Positions 12,705 to 24,591 of a DNA stretch of 64,000 nucleotides are shown here, piece after piece. Origin of the DNA: Buddleja alternifolia (lineage: Eukaryota; Streptophyta; Magnoliopsida; Lamiales; Scrophulariaceae); assembly GCA_019426215.1 (NCBI GenBank), contig CM033400.1, positions 20,382,568 through 20,446,567 on the forward strand. Direction: 5' to 3'. Both the position numbers and the translations under genes were made by a program. The first letter of the stretch is position 1. The number at the start of each line of letters is the position of its first letter. The notes under the pieces are model-generated. The model was not told the origin of the DNA. It did not search any database and saw only the letters and a list, made by a program, of their open reading frames with translations.

Positions 12705-13808
12705 TGGGGATTGCGGTTCGGTTTTGCGTTTTTTTTTTATTAATTTTAGTCCGAATTGCTAATTGCGGTTTGAAGAAAATAAAATTTGAAATTGCGGTTT
12801 TGTAAATCAAAACAGACTATGCGGTTTTGTGCGGTTCGGTGTGGTTGGGCGGTTTTTCAAGTTATTTTGCATTTTAAAACTAAATAAGCAAATAATGTTT
12901 GTCAAAACATTACAAATAATTGTTATTACAAAATATTAGGTAATCTAACATGATATTGTTATTACAAATAATTGTGACAGTTAAATAGAACAAATGTCAT
13001 AAATATAATAAAAAAGAATAATAAGATTTATATATATATATGTATGTATGTAGGCGGTGGCGGTGCGGTTTGATTTTTTTAACACTACATTTGAAACCAG
13101 ACCGCCTAGAGCGGTGCGGTTTTTATTTAAATTTTAAATCACGACTTGCTTAGAAAATTGACAAAAATGGAGTGGTTTGGTGCGGTGCGGTCGGTTCGGA
13201 CGATTTTTCAAAACCAATACTAACCTATAATCAGAATGATAACATCCACAAAATAATAGTTGTAGGATCATCGCTTCTGAAGCATTCAGTAGTAAGAATG
13301 GGAAAACTACACAGAGCCTCTCACTTATTTGGGTAATTATCAAAACTCTCTTTCTCTTATTGAAAATTACCAACACACTCCCTTAAGGGGGTCTATTTGT
13401 AAGGTTTACATGAGTAAAATTATAAGAATTTTTAAACACACAGGGGGTGTAATTGTAAAAAATTCTTAACATGAGAAGTTGTGTTGCTAATTTTCAATAA
13501 ATGAGAAGAGTTTTTTATAATTACACACTAAGTTGGGGGTTTGTGTGTAATTTTCCCAATTATTATATCAACTGAAATTCTCACATAGGGGTTAACATTG
13601 GTTTCAAAATAATGTTTTGGCAAACATTGTTTGCTTATTTAGTTTTAAAATGTAAAATAATTTGAAAAATCGTCAAATCGCACAAAATCGCATAGTCGGT
13701 TTTGATTTACAAAACCGCAATTTCAAGTTTTATTTTCTTCAAACCGCACTTGGCAATTCGATTTAAAATTAATAAAAAAAAACCGCAAAATCGAACCGCG
13801 ATCACCCC
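12705..13808. mobile_element. hAT-like non-autonomous element with long inverted ends
   Basis: The left arm (about 12708-12915) and right arm (about 13605-13808) are long inverted copies. Both read inward as GGGG..GCGGTTCG, a T-run, ATTAATTTT, GCGGTTTGAAGAAAATAAAA, then a bipartite GCGGTTTTG block and TAAATAAGCAAA. The right tip CACCCCTA and the (T)AGGGG sense fit hAT-type ends. An 8-bp target duplication is not obvious. No transposase is present. The middle holds further GCGGTGCGGTTT motifs (13050-13200), perhaps a second nested relative, and a MITE at 13300-13557. Confidence 0.65.
13300..13557. mobile_element. Foldback MITE (family A, copy 1) nested in the hAT-like element
   Basis: The ends GGGAAAACTACACAGAG and CTTTGTGTGTAATTTTCCC type sequences are inverted copies. 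Internal phrases (gggtaattat, cacactccctta, gggggtgtaattgtaa) match the MITE in the APX gene at 44621-44844, so both belong to one foldback family. Length 258 bp, non-coding. Confidence 0.65.
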
Positions 13809-13859
13809 TAATTCTGATCCAACCGTATGTAGTAAACAATTAATTTCAACTGAGAGCAT

Positions 13860-13861
<2 letters not shown>

Positions 13862-13913
<52 letters not shown>
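13862..13913. repeat. (TA)n microsatellite, ~52 bp
   Basis: An uninterrupted alternation of T and A of about 26 units. Confidence 0.95.
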
Positions 13914-13916
<3 letters not shown>

Positions 13917-15399
13917 GTGTGAATGTGGAGGAGTTATAAAGAGACATGAGTGGGTTCAAATTAGGCCATACACAATGAATTAATAAGGATATATGTGTGG
14001 AAAAATGTTTAGTCACTAATGTTGTGTTCTACAGGTTCAAACAAAAGCTGCTACCTCATAATGTACTTTTATCATTTTACGTTTGTCTCAATTGTCATTG
14101 AATATGACTCATTGTGTAGAGTGAGGCAAGCACACAATTAATTATATATTAAATAAATATTAAATAAATATGGCCGTCATAGCAAATAGTTAGACGTCAG
14201 TTGCATACTCTCTACTTTCTCATTTAAACATTTCTCCTCCTCTTTTCTCAGTGCTTCGTTTATATTTTGCTTCTAGATTTAATAATGAGAATCTCCTAAC
14301 TAATCAATACTAAGACGTTTAGCTAAGTGTATCTAATTATCTTATCAGCTTTTACATGTAATAAAATATTTTTGGATCTTATCTTACAAATAAGATTTCA
14401 AGTGTGGAAAATAAGATGATTGAGTTCATAGGATAAATTCAGAGGATGTTGCGTAGCTCTTTACGATGTCCGAAATGACAAAAAAGAAAAAGAAATACAT
14501 GTTACCCTTGGTGCATATAAATAGTTTTTTCTTCACATGTTTGTATCCAAACAATTTTGAAATGTGCTCATAAATATTAATAATTATCTGAGTTTCAAAT
14601 AACAGTTAAAAGATCAATTTCTCTTGTACATTACATGCTAGTTGAAAATGGAAAACTGAATTTGTTTTTAATTACCAAAAACCACATGTAGTTAGGGAAA
14701 ATTTTTGTATACACCCGGTATGGGAGCTAGATGAATTCACAAAAATAAAAAAAATAAAATAAAATGTATATTCAATATAAAAATAAGTCAAATTTTTTTT
14801 TTTGTATCTTGGTGCATGCATCTGGGTCCCAAATCGGGTGTTTACAAGAATTTTCCTGTGTTTAGGTAGGAGAATTTTTTGGTTTCCTCTTCCATATATA
14901 TATTATATCATCAAATCAAGATGAGTATAAGTGAGGTTAGCACAAGTAGTACCCTAAATTTTAAGCAAAGTATAGATGAGATATGGAGTTACACTCCCTT
15001 TACAAATATGACCTAACATAATTAAAATATAAAACTAGGGAGATCTAAGCTATAAAGTCTAGTGTAACGTTTGGTGGTGCCAAAAGATCCTGAACACGCA
15101 ACATGTCGGCCTCGCGGGAATTACAAAAAAGATTAGCAAGAGAACCCGCTACCATATTACCTTCTCGAAAGATGTGGGTAAGGCGAACTTCCAATTTAGC
15201 CATACGGATTTTGATCAAGAAATGTTTAAGAATTTGTTGTTAAGAATACCTTGATATAGTTTACCATGCCTTCTTGATAATTAGTCGAAGTGTCACACTT
15301 TTGTATACTCAATTATTTAAAATACAATATTGTCCTTGAGATGATATTGTCCTGCACGGGTGCTTACAGAATTTGACAACTATCTCTCTGTTTGAAATG
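13914..15399. other. Intergenic spacer, no gene seen
   Basis: Low-complexity AT-rich DNA. No supported coding frame, paired ends or RNA gene. Confidence 0.45.
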
Positions 15400-16830
15400 G
15401 TAGTAACCGAGCATGAAGAAAATAGATAAGAAACTTAAAAGATGTTAACGTGGTTCGGCGAATCGCCTAAATCCACGGGTCAACACTAGATCTAAATCTT
15501 TATTTTCTCATAAAGAATCAATCAATTACAAGTAGAGAAATCCAATATTAATAGTGAAGTAAGTCAAAAACCCTATCAAGTTAGGAATCGCAATCCTAAT
15601 ACAAGGGAAGAGGTCGAAGTACACTAGGAAACAATTCCAACCAAAAAAAGGCAACTTAAAGCACTTAAAAATAGCCCCAAAAACCAGAAATTCACGTCTT
15701 CAGTTCGTAGACACGCGCTGAATCTCCAATTTCCTCTTGTTGCATCATGTTTTGTTCTCGTTGCAGTGCGGGATGGCTTGCTTCTGTCGCACCGTGTTGT
15801 GGCATGGGTTTTCTTGACTTTTGCATGGCTCAATTTTGCACTTTTTCCTAGAACTTATGATCCATCTCCACAAATATCCTCAACAATATCCCACTTGAAG
15901 ACTGATCTTAAGGTAACTCAAACTCAGCTTGAATAAACACCTTCCACTTTTTCCAAGTGAATCTCGATCTAGTTAGCAAATCCCCGAAACTCAATGGAGA
16001 TCAAACCTGAGACATCTCCATGCCTCGTCAATTCATCCGCCCCCAGTGCCTCCCACTTGACGAACTATCTTTTTTTCGCATTGCATATAATGTTCCGCTC
16101 TTGGAACCCCTCGTCACTATGCTATTCTTTCGATGATCAGCCAACTGCTGAATACTGTGACATATCCCACTTGGTCCAACTGACCCATGAATATAGGTTA
16201 CTCATAAGACCCGAAACATGTCCTACAACCCGCAACTTCAGTTGCACTCAATTTCAAGTGACCTCCTTGGTCAACTTGTCTGCTGATATCCTTACACTAA
16301 GGACTTTTTCCAAAGACCATCTCGGATTTCTCGCATATATGCTTTTTCCCCCTACATTAGCTATGTCTAATCCATCCGTCAACACTTTCAATTTTTCAAT
16401 GGCTAACTTGGGTCTCTCACATATCTGCTCGATGCTCCCACTGTACAAGTTATGTTACATCCCTCTACCAATAAACCACGCCTCTATGACTCTGCCAAAC
16501 TGGCTTCGCATCCCGCCTCCATGATTTTTGGCTCTACGTCTTCCCTCTCGACGCCGTGTCTCTACCTCATAATTTCCATCTCTATGTATCTGCCTCATTA
16601 GCTTCACAACTTTGCCTTCTCTGATCTCTTGACTACGCGACTCTGCCATCTTGGCTACTGATTCTATCACTCTGATCTCTGGCTCTGTGGATCAGCCACC
16701 TGACACCGAAACTACTCTTACTGGCTTCGTATCTGCCCACCTGGCAACACAAATTTACCTATGGTGCTGCGGATCCGCCGATCTGGCACTATGATCTTCT
16801 CCACGCTTTCTCATTAACGTCAGTTGACAC
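15400..16830 (-). repeat. Diverged antisense Copia-type LTR/3' region (tentative)
   Basis: The phrase at about 15447-15480 (gttaacgtggttcggcgaat, then a 'ccacgggtc' block) and the runs of 'tcccacttg', 'ccaagtgaatctc' and 'ctgctgatatcctta' resemble the reverse strand of Copia LTR and 3' regions known from other plants. The 176-codon + frame (15994-16524) is Ser/Pro/Leu-rich without a domain and is taken as a by-product of antisense repeat sequence. The borders are estimates. Confidence 0.35.
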
Positions 16831-17329
16831 TAAAAATTTACTGCCTTTTATGTATTTATTTATATTTTGAAATTCTAAGATTAAATAAAATACTTATTTG
16901 ATGGCAAATCAAATATTGCCATATTTTATGTTGAAATATCTAAGGCAATCATTTATGCCTCAATCCCCAATATATGGCAAATCAAACCATATTTTATGGC
17001 AATTTAAATCATATTTTCAAGTGAAGAAAATAAATTGCCAACTAAGTTATTGAGAGCCAATCAAATCACGCCACCAATAAGGATTCAAATTCAAGACACC
17101 AAAATTTGAGCAAGAGAGGGATATCAAGAAATGTATTGAAAATTCTCTTTAATTTTATCCAAGAAGAGTTTATACACATATGGTATTCGTAGTCACGGTT
17201 CGTGATTACATGATCATCTCGTTTTCAATTAAGATACAATTTGGTTCCACGGTGTTGGCTATGTGACAACCTTATCCTTTGGAACCCTCCCATTGCCAAT
17301 TGAATCGAGCCTAGAGAGTCGCGCTATGT
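16831..17329. other. AT-rich repeat-like spacer
   Basis: Contains several variants of 'tggcaaatcaaa..atattttatg' between 16900 and 17030, in direct repeats without clear borders. No gene seen. Confidence 0.4.
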
Positions 17330-18018
17330 GAAGAAAAAGAATATTTCCTTAAGCTAAGGGTATTTTGGTAAAATCACATTTGATGTGAATTGTCTGACAA
17401 AATAGATGACATGATTTAATTAAAGATATTTAATTTGATTAAATAAATTAATTAAATCATAAGTTAAATTAATTTATAAGTTGAATTATATTAATTGGAT
17501 TAATGTAATTAATTAATTACCAATTTTATTGGATTTGTATTTAATTAAGTACATATGGGCTAAGTAAAAACAAAGCCCGAAGTCCATCTGGAAAAGGCCA
17601 TTTCGGCCGTCCCTCACTGTGTAACCCCGGGGGAGTCTTTTACTTAGTATAAGTAATCAGTCAGTGTCAGAACTCCACACACACAAGTTATTGTTTTAGA
17701 ATCTGACACCGAGCCAAAATAAACCTAGAGCATTAGGAAAGGAAAATCCCTCCCTCTCCATCCACTCTAGCCGCCTGCAATAGTTGTCGAGGAGGAGATC
17801 GAGTTTTTCTTGAAGAATTTTTCTTCCGCGAGATTATCTAGAGGTAGGAGTCTGAGGCTGCTGCTGATAATTCAAGAATCAATAGACGAAAAATGTAATT
17901 CGATTACTCTTGACAATTCATGTTAATTGATCTATATGCTAATATCATGAATATCCCCGAATCGGATTTCTGGTGTGATTCCAATTAAAATTTTTATCCG
18001 CTAGACCGAATCACAACA
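17330..18018 (+). repeat. Probable diverged Copia LTR (solo or fragment), sense orientation
   Basis: A taattaatt-rich block, a 'gggctaag..aaagcccgaag' phrase and an end reading ..atccgctagaccgaatcacaaca match, in the opposite orientation, the layout of the two Copia LTRs at 59.2-62.4 kb (ATTAATTAA-rich, 'ctttagtcc..', end in ..CCGCTGCG..CCAACA). No coding region follows, so it is a solo LTR or a remnant. The 5' border is uncertain. Confidence 0.4.
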
Positions 18019-18867
18019 AATTATTGGTTTATTATCTTCCATATCGTAGCACTCAAGTCCCCACTTAAATTGTTTTCATATATATATATATATATATATG
18101 GATAGATATGTGGCTTCCAATTTAACAAAGTGGACTACCCAGGCCCCTCCAAACTTGTCCATTAATGGCCAATAATATTGATTTGTTTTTGTGCATGCAC
18201 AGCCACTAACAAAACATTTGCATTGGTGGGCTTGTTACGTACAGAACACCTCTGCAGTCAGTCAAAACTTAGAGATCCTTACATTCCATTCGGTCATACA
18301 CAAAATCATTGGGATAATTATTTGGAATTTGTATCTAACATAATTTTAGTCATTTCAACGCGTAATTACTTAAAGAAATCGTTTGAAGTTTTGGCGGTCC
18401 ATGCAAATTTAATTTAATCCTACCTAAATACCGGGATTATGTGGATTCAGTTTGAATGTAATTTTTTTTCATCATTATGATGTTGATGCCAATAAATTCT
18501 GCATCACATATATCTTTCTCGCTCCTAATTCCTAAACCACCTGAAATGAAATAATACCCTTGATGTTTGCACAACGTACTACATCTGATGCTTAAGTTAG
18601 TGTTAAATTTTCACAAAAGAGAATATTTACTATTAGGTCTAATTGCATCATATGTAAGCTTACCTCCAACCAAAGACGGACCGGGGGTTGCTGGTGGGCT
18701 TCAACTTTGTGGGAAAGAAATGCCCCTAAATTTTTTAAAATTGACATTTTGCCCCCCTTAAAATCTATTTTTTTAATTTCCCCCCCTTTTTAAGTATTCA
18801 CACCCCCAAAACCCCAACTTGACTCTGTCCTTGCCTGTAACCCCAATGAGAATTAGTATTTTAACTT
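18019..18867. other. Intergenic spacer; possible MITE scrap
   Basis: Holds a short (TA)n run at about 18079-18100 and a C/T-rich segment (18670-18840, 'gacggaccgggggtt' to 'gactctgtccttgcc') that may be a degraded small element. The frames here (79 and 64 codons) show no domain-like composition. The last five bases, AACTT (18863-18867), are the left target duplication of the following Copia element. Confidence 0.4.
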
Positions 18868-19009
18868 TGTTAAAATAGGAAAGATATTGTAGATATTTTG
18901 TATATTTTATTCTTGTATAATAAGTTAGGGTTTCACTGTAATCTCTTGTAATCTATTTATACGTGAGTTGCAATATAGTTTTCCCTACGGGGTTTTATCT
19001 ACGTTAACA
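18868..19009 (+). repeat. Copia 5' LTR (142 bp)
   Basis: Starts TGTTAAAATAGG and ends TACGTTAACA. It differs from the 3' LTR at three sites near its end (ggggtt against ggagtt; acgtt against actct). Confidence 0.95.
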
Positions 19010-19201
19010 TGGTATTAGACTAACACGGAGTTTTCTCTCATTCTCCGTCGATCCGTCTGCATCCTTCCCTTCAAGCCGTCGACCCCGCGACGCAAAATTT
19101 CTACTCTACATTACCTTCAACAGCCGAATCCATTCTTCTGGTGAGTTCCTTGCCTTTATTCTTGTTTTCTTTATTTCTATCTTTGTCTCTTTCTTGTTAT
19201 C

Positions 19202-22200
19202 ATGGCAGAAGTAGACCCACCAAATCCAAAACCTTGTGAACCTGCCCCACATACAGCTAACCCCCCTCATCCCACATACTCCGTCAATACTGTCTTTCAT
19301 CTTTTCAATTTCAAACTATGTGAAGAAGACCCTCGTTTCAAACTTTGGAAAACGACTTTTTTCCGATATTTTTCGTAGTTATCGTGTTCTTAGTCATATC
19401 AATGGGTCCTCTTTGCCCAAAGATGATAACGATGAAGATTGGTTCTCGCTTGATTCCAAAATTAAAACCTGGATGTATAATTCTGTCGCTGCCAATCTTC
19501 TCGATAGTTTTAGTGGTGATGGCTTTACTGCCAAACAAATATGGGATAATCTTGAGTCTTTTTTTCACAATAATAAACCCTCACGTTCTCTTCATTTACA
19601 AGATCGTTTTTGTAATTTCAAAAAAGGAACCCTGTCAATCTCTGAATTTTGTCGTGATATGAAATGACTAGCTGATAATCTTAAGGATGTTGATTCCCCT
19701 ATTTCTGATCAAGAATTGGTTCTACAAATTCTTAATACTTTACCAGATTCCTATAATAGCATCATCGATGTTATCACCAATCAAAATCCTTTTCCCTCTT
19801 TCACTCAAGCTCGTAATATGTTGGTTTTACACGAGGCTTGTGAATCTTAAATTACCCCTTCTGCTCCCTCACTCGATTCCCCACTTATTCATTATTCTCA
19901 AACTCCTTTTCGCCATGATAACGGTAGAGGCCGAGGTCGCGGTAGGGGCAAGAATTTTGGTCGTGGTACTGGTAAGAACTTTGGACAAGGCACCCGTAAT
20001 TATCCCCACAATTCACATGGTCCAAGCTCACGAAATTTCTCACCTAATTATGCCCTTAACAGCTCTTGGGCTCATTCTCCTCCATCAGGCTACAACAAAG
20101 GTCCAGCCCATTTCGTGGGCCCTCACAATCCCTCCTCCAATTTTTTTGCAGGTACAGGTCACGGGTCTCCCACTCAAGCCCACTACACAAACGCCCCTTC
20201 CTGGGCTTTGGTCCAGCATACCCAACAATCCGCGCCTGGGCTTCTTGGGCCATCTCCTTTCCACTCGGCCCAGTCTTCCGCCCATGCACTTCCAACATGT
20301 CAGGCTCTAGCGTATTTTGGGCCTTCAACACAGCAGCCCACTTATGCATTCCAGCAGCCCTCCATGCAACCCACTTCTGCACCAACAAATTATTCCCCGC
20401 AGCCCACTACCTCGCCCCAGCAGCCCACTGATCTTGAGTCCCTTTTCTCGACTATGACTGTTAATCAGCCCGATGATGGATGGTACATGGACTCCGGCGC
20501 CTCTGCTCACATAACCTCTCACAAAGGTACACTTTCTTCAATTACACCTTGTGAATTTTTAAATTCTATTTTAGTAGGTAATGGTGATGTTATTCCCGTT
20601 TCTTCTATTGGTCACACTTTTATTCCTAACTCTTCGTCATCCTTTCATCTTTGTAATATTCTAGTGGCTCCTAATATTTTTAAAAATCTTATTTCCGTCC
20701 GTCAATTCACTCGTGACAATTCTTGTTCAATCGAATTTGACCCATTTGGTTTCTCTGTGATCGATCTTAATTCCGGCGCTCAAATTTATCGTCGTGATAA
20801 CAATGGTGACTTATATCCCTTCCACTCCACCGATGTTCTTCTCTCTTCCTCCGTTGTCAGTCTCGCTGCCGTCTCTCCGATCATTTGGCACCGCCGCCTT
20901 GGCTACCCGGGCAACTCTATCTTTAAATTTTTATCATCTAGGAATTTTATTAAGTCTCAAGGATCTTTTTTGTCTTTATGTCATGCTTGTCAATTAGGCA
21001 AGTACCGTCGTTTTCCTTTTACTAGTTCGGCAAATAAAACTACTCTTATTTTTGATATTATTCATTTTGATTTATGGATTTCACCTATTGTTAGTTCGAA
21101 TGGTTTTAAATATTATGTTTTATTTTTAGATGATTTTTCTCATTTCTTATGGGTTTTTCCGCTTCGAAATAAATCTGAAGTTTTTAATATTTTTTCTAAT
21201 TTTCGTACCTATGTCAAAAATCATTTAATTCTGAAATAAAAGCTTTCCAATGCGACCATGGTTGTGAATTTGATAATTCTAGTTTTCATAACTTTTTTAA
21301 TTCTCATGGTATTATTTTTCGTTTTTCTTGCCCATATACTTCACAACAAAATGGTAAATCTGAACGTACAATTCAAACTATTAATAATATTATTCGTTCT
21401 CTGCTTTTTCAAGCTAAATTACCATCTTTATTTTGAGTAGAGGCACTCCATATGTCTGTACATCTTCTCAATCTTCTTCCTACCACCACTCTCTCCTATC
21501 GTATCCTCTTCGAAATTCTGTATAATATTTTTCCTACCTATGACCACCTACGCGTTTTCGGTTGTCTATGCTATCCCAACTTTACTGCAACTGCTAGTCA
21601 TAAACTTGCCCCTAGGTCTTCTGCATGTGTTTTTTTAGGATATCCTTCCAACCACCGTGGCTTCCGTTGTCTAGATCTTACTACTAACAAAGTTATCATT
21701 TCTCGGCATGTCACTTTTGATGAAAATGTTTTCCCTTTTACGTCTTTCCATCATCCATCTAACGAAGAGGATTACCATTTTCTCTCTCCCCTTGATGATG
21801 ATCCTCCTCCTCTTATCCATCACTCTCTTCCTCTTGCTCCGTCTCCTCCCGTCCCCGTCTCGCATCCGTTCGAGGATCCACCTCCAGACCGAAATGTAGC
21901 TCCTCCCAGCCCCACCCTTCCTTTTCTGTCTCTACTTCTATTCATCCAATGACCACACGCTATAAAGATGGCATATTTCGTCCTCGCAAATTCCTTAATC
22001 TATCTGCCATTTCTGAACCCTCCCCTCTTCCTCGGTCTCACACTCAAGCTCTTCGTGACCCTCACTGGAAAACTGCCATGGATGCTGAACTTTCTGCCCT
22101 TCATGCTAATTCCACTTAGGATCTTGTTCCTTGCCCTCCTAATGTTAACCTCGTGGGTTCCAAGTGGATTTTTCGGCATAAGTTTCGCTCTGATGGTAGC

Positions 22201-23574
22201 CTTGAGCGATACAAAGCCTGTCTCGTCGGTCAAGGTTTCGCTCAGCAACCGGGTTTGGATTACGATGAAACTTTTAGCCCCGTTGTCAAGCCAGCCACCG
22301 TTCGCACTGTTCTAAGCCTTGCTTTGTCGCGTTCTTGGCCTCTCCATCAGTTGGATGTCAAAAATGCGTTCTTGCATGGTAATCTCTCTGAGTTGGTTTT
22401 TATGAAACAACCTCCCGGGTACGTAAACCCACAATATCCTGCTCATGTCTGTCGTCTTAAGAAAGCCCTTTATGGCCTCAAACAGGCCCCCCGTGCTTGG
22501 TATCAACGGTTCGCTCATTTTCTCTCTTCCTTAGGTTTTATCGGTAGCAAAACCGACACCTCTCTTTTTGTCCTACGTCGTGGTCCTGACACTGCTTATC
22601 TACTCCTCTATGTTGATGATATAGTTCTCACCGCCTCATCTTCTTATCTCCTTCATACGATTACTTGTTTATTGTCTTCCGAGTTTTCTATGACTGATTT
22701 AGGTCCTCTCCATTACTTCCTCGGTATCTCTGTCACTCGCCCCTCATCTGGCCTCTTTCTTTGTCAATCTAAGTTTGCTCGTGAGATCATTGACTGCGCC
22801 GGCATGTCCACATGCAATCCTTGTGCCACTCCTGTGGATACAAAATCGAAACTTCCCTCCTCTGGTTCTCCCGTTCCCGATCCCACTCTCTATCGTAGTC
22901 TTGCTGGTGCTTTACAATATCTCACCATCACTAGGCCAAATATTGCCTATGCTGTCCAACAAATTTGCCTATACATGCATGATCCTCATGAGCCCCATAT
23001 GCATGCTCTCAAACGAATTCTTCGTTATCTTCAGGGGACTCTCTCACATGGCCTATGTCTTCGTCCTTCCACTGTCGACCATCTTATCGCCTACTCTGAC
23101 GCCGATTGGGCCGGCTGTCCGGAAACTCGTCGTTCAACCTCTGGTTTTTGTGTTTATTTGGGTGACAATCTCATTTCTTGGTCCTCTAAACGTCAGCCTA
23201 TAGTTTCTCGTTCTAGTGCTGAGGCGGAGTATCGTGGTATCGCTAATGCTGTCGCTGAATCCTCTTGGCTTCGCAATCTCCTTCTTGAATTACATTGCCC
23301 GTTACCTAATGCTACTATCGTTTATTGTGACAACATTAGCTCTGTTTATCTTGCTTCTAATCCCGTACAGCACCAACGTACTAAACATATAGAGATTGAT
23401 ACTCATTTTGTAAGAGAAAAGGTTGCCTTGGGTGAAGTTCGTGTGATGCATGTTCCGTCTGCCCATCAGTTTGCCGACATCTTCACCAACGGTTTACCGT
23501 CACAACTTTTTTTGGACTTCCGATCCAGTCTGAGCATTCGAGAATCTCCTGCTCCGACTGTGGGGGAGTGTTAA
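19202..23574 (+). pseudogene. Degenerate Copia gag-pol polyprotein
   Basis: The likely start ATG is at 19202. Gag (to about 20060) includes a Gly/Arg-rich stretch; the CCHC zinc knuckle is not evident. Protease has the DSGAS motif (about 20490). Integrase shows the GAG-pre-integrase WHRRLGYPG block and a zinc-binding H/C region. RT-RNase H (22153-23574) is a 473-codon open frame with YVDD and the SSAEAEYR and KHIEIDTHF motifs intact. Breaks: a frame change near 19370, stops at about 19665 (TGA), 19848 (TAA), 21434 (TGA) and 22117 (TAG), and a 1-base loss near 21223 that switches the frame before the integrase core. The stops are compatible with C-to-T or G-to-A change of Arg, Gln or Trp codons. 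The RT half looks unusually well kept relative to gag and integrase. Confidence 0.9.
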
Positions 23575-23710
23575 AATAGGAAAGATATTGTAGATATTTT
23601 GTATATTTTATTCTTGTATAATAAGTTAGGGTTTCACTGTAATCTCTTGTAATCTATTTATACGTGAGTTGCAATATAGTTTTCCCTACGGAGTTTTATC
23701 TACTCTAACA
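23569..23710 (+). repeat. Copia 3' LTR (142 bp)
   Basis: Starts TGTTAAAATAGG directly after GGGGGAG and ends ACTCTAACA, followed by the target duplication AACTT. Confidence 0.95.
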
Positions 23711-23715
23711 AACTT

Positions 23716-24517
23716 CCAATGATAGATCACAAAAGGCAGTAATTATCATAAGTTTGTTGGGTTTGATGAGCTGCGATTTGACCCATCCATTGACATACTA
23801 ATATGAGCCATTAAACTCACCAATTTGCCCAAATAGTTTTCTCGAGCTAAACTGATATTAAACTCAATATACAATTTTCACAACTATGTTCATCTCGGTC
23901 CAAGAAAGTAAGTCGTAATTACAAATTCATATTATTCAGTAGTAGTCAGACTACTCATCTCGACCCACTGTGCATATTTTAGCTAGCATTGCTTACTAGT
24001 CAATCCGTTTAAAGTTTTGGTGGCTAACGCCAATCTTGTTGCAGCAAGCCTCATGTAATTATGAGACCTAACAGCAAACAATTAATTATTATAGACTAAA
24101 ATTGTAGAAAATGTTGGAAGTTTTTTACAATTTTAAATATATACCAACAATACCAAGAAAGATTTAGAACCCAAACAACACTAGTCGAACGTGCTAAAAA
24201 TTTGGGGAAATTGTCGAATGAGGAATGAAATTCTAGCTCGAACTCAGACATAATTTCTTTACTGAAAAATCAATTACATAACAAACGTAATTTATTTAAA
24301 TTCGAACTTGCAAAGTGAATGACACCGGCAGCTCCACTTGTGAGATTAATAAACAGAGATCAGCCAGGTTGTGTAGTATTAATAAAGCGGGAATGGACAG
24401 TGATATTACTTTACCACTAAAAGCCTAATATGCTATTCCTAATACTCTGCCTTCCACTCATTCCTCTCTTCACCTTTCTCAACAATTTTCTTTTTTCTTT
24501 AGTTAACAGTCCAAGAA
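23716..24517. other. Upstream intergenic region of the CKI1-like gene
   Basis: No gene or paired repeat recognised. It contains the presumed distal promoter of the downstream kinase gene. Confidence 0.4.
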
Positions 24518-24526
24518 TATATAAAT
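24518..24526 (+). promoter_or_regulatory. Candidate TATA box of the CKI1-like gene
   Basis: TATATAAAT lies about 65-75 bp upstream of the ATG at 24592, allowing a leader of roughly 40 nt. Position and sequence fit, but TA-rich strings are common here. Confidence 0.4.
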
Positions 24527-24591
24527 GACACTAATATATACATACAACAACTCCATCATATATATTTCAGCTCTGAATTAATCTTCACCAA

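Larger units (their letters stand above)
18868..23710 (+). mobile_element. Complete Ty1/Copia retrotransposon, short-LTR (Ale/Retrofit-like) type
   Basis: The 142-bp LTRs (18868-19009 and 23569-23710) both begin TGTTAAAATAGG and end TAACA; they differ at 3 positions by direct comparison. The insertion is bounded by the 5-bp target duplication AACTT (18863-18867 and 23711-23715). The primer site TGGTATTAGA (19010) is a mutated initiator-tRNA-Met site, and the purine tract GGGGGAG (23562-23568) precedes the 3' LTR. The internal order is gag, protease, integrase, RT, RNase H, the Copia order. The total of 4843 bp and the very short LTRs fit the Ale/Retrofit lineage. It lies between the diverged repeat zone and the CKI1-like gene. 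Confidence 0.95.

Noticed and set aside
15994..16524. 176-codon + strand frame rich in Ser, Pro and Leu
   Set aside because: No domain or start context; it lies in a probable antisense Copia-derived stretch where such frames arise by composition.
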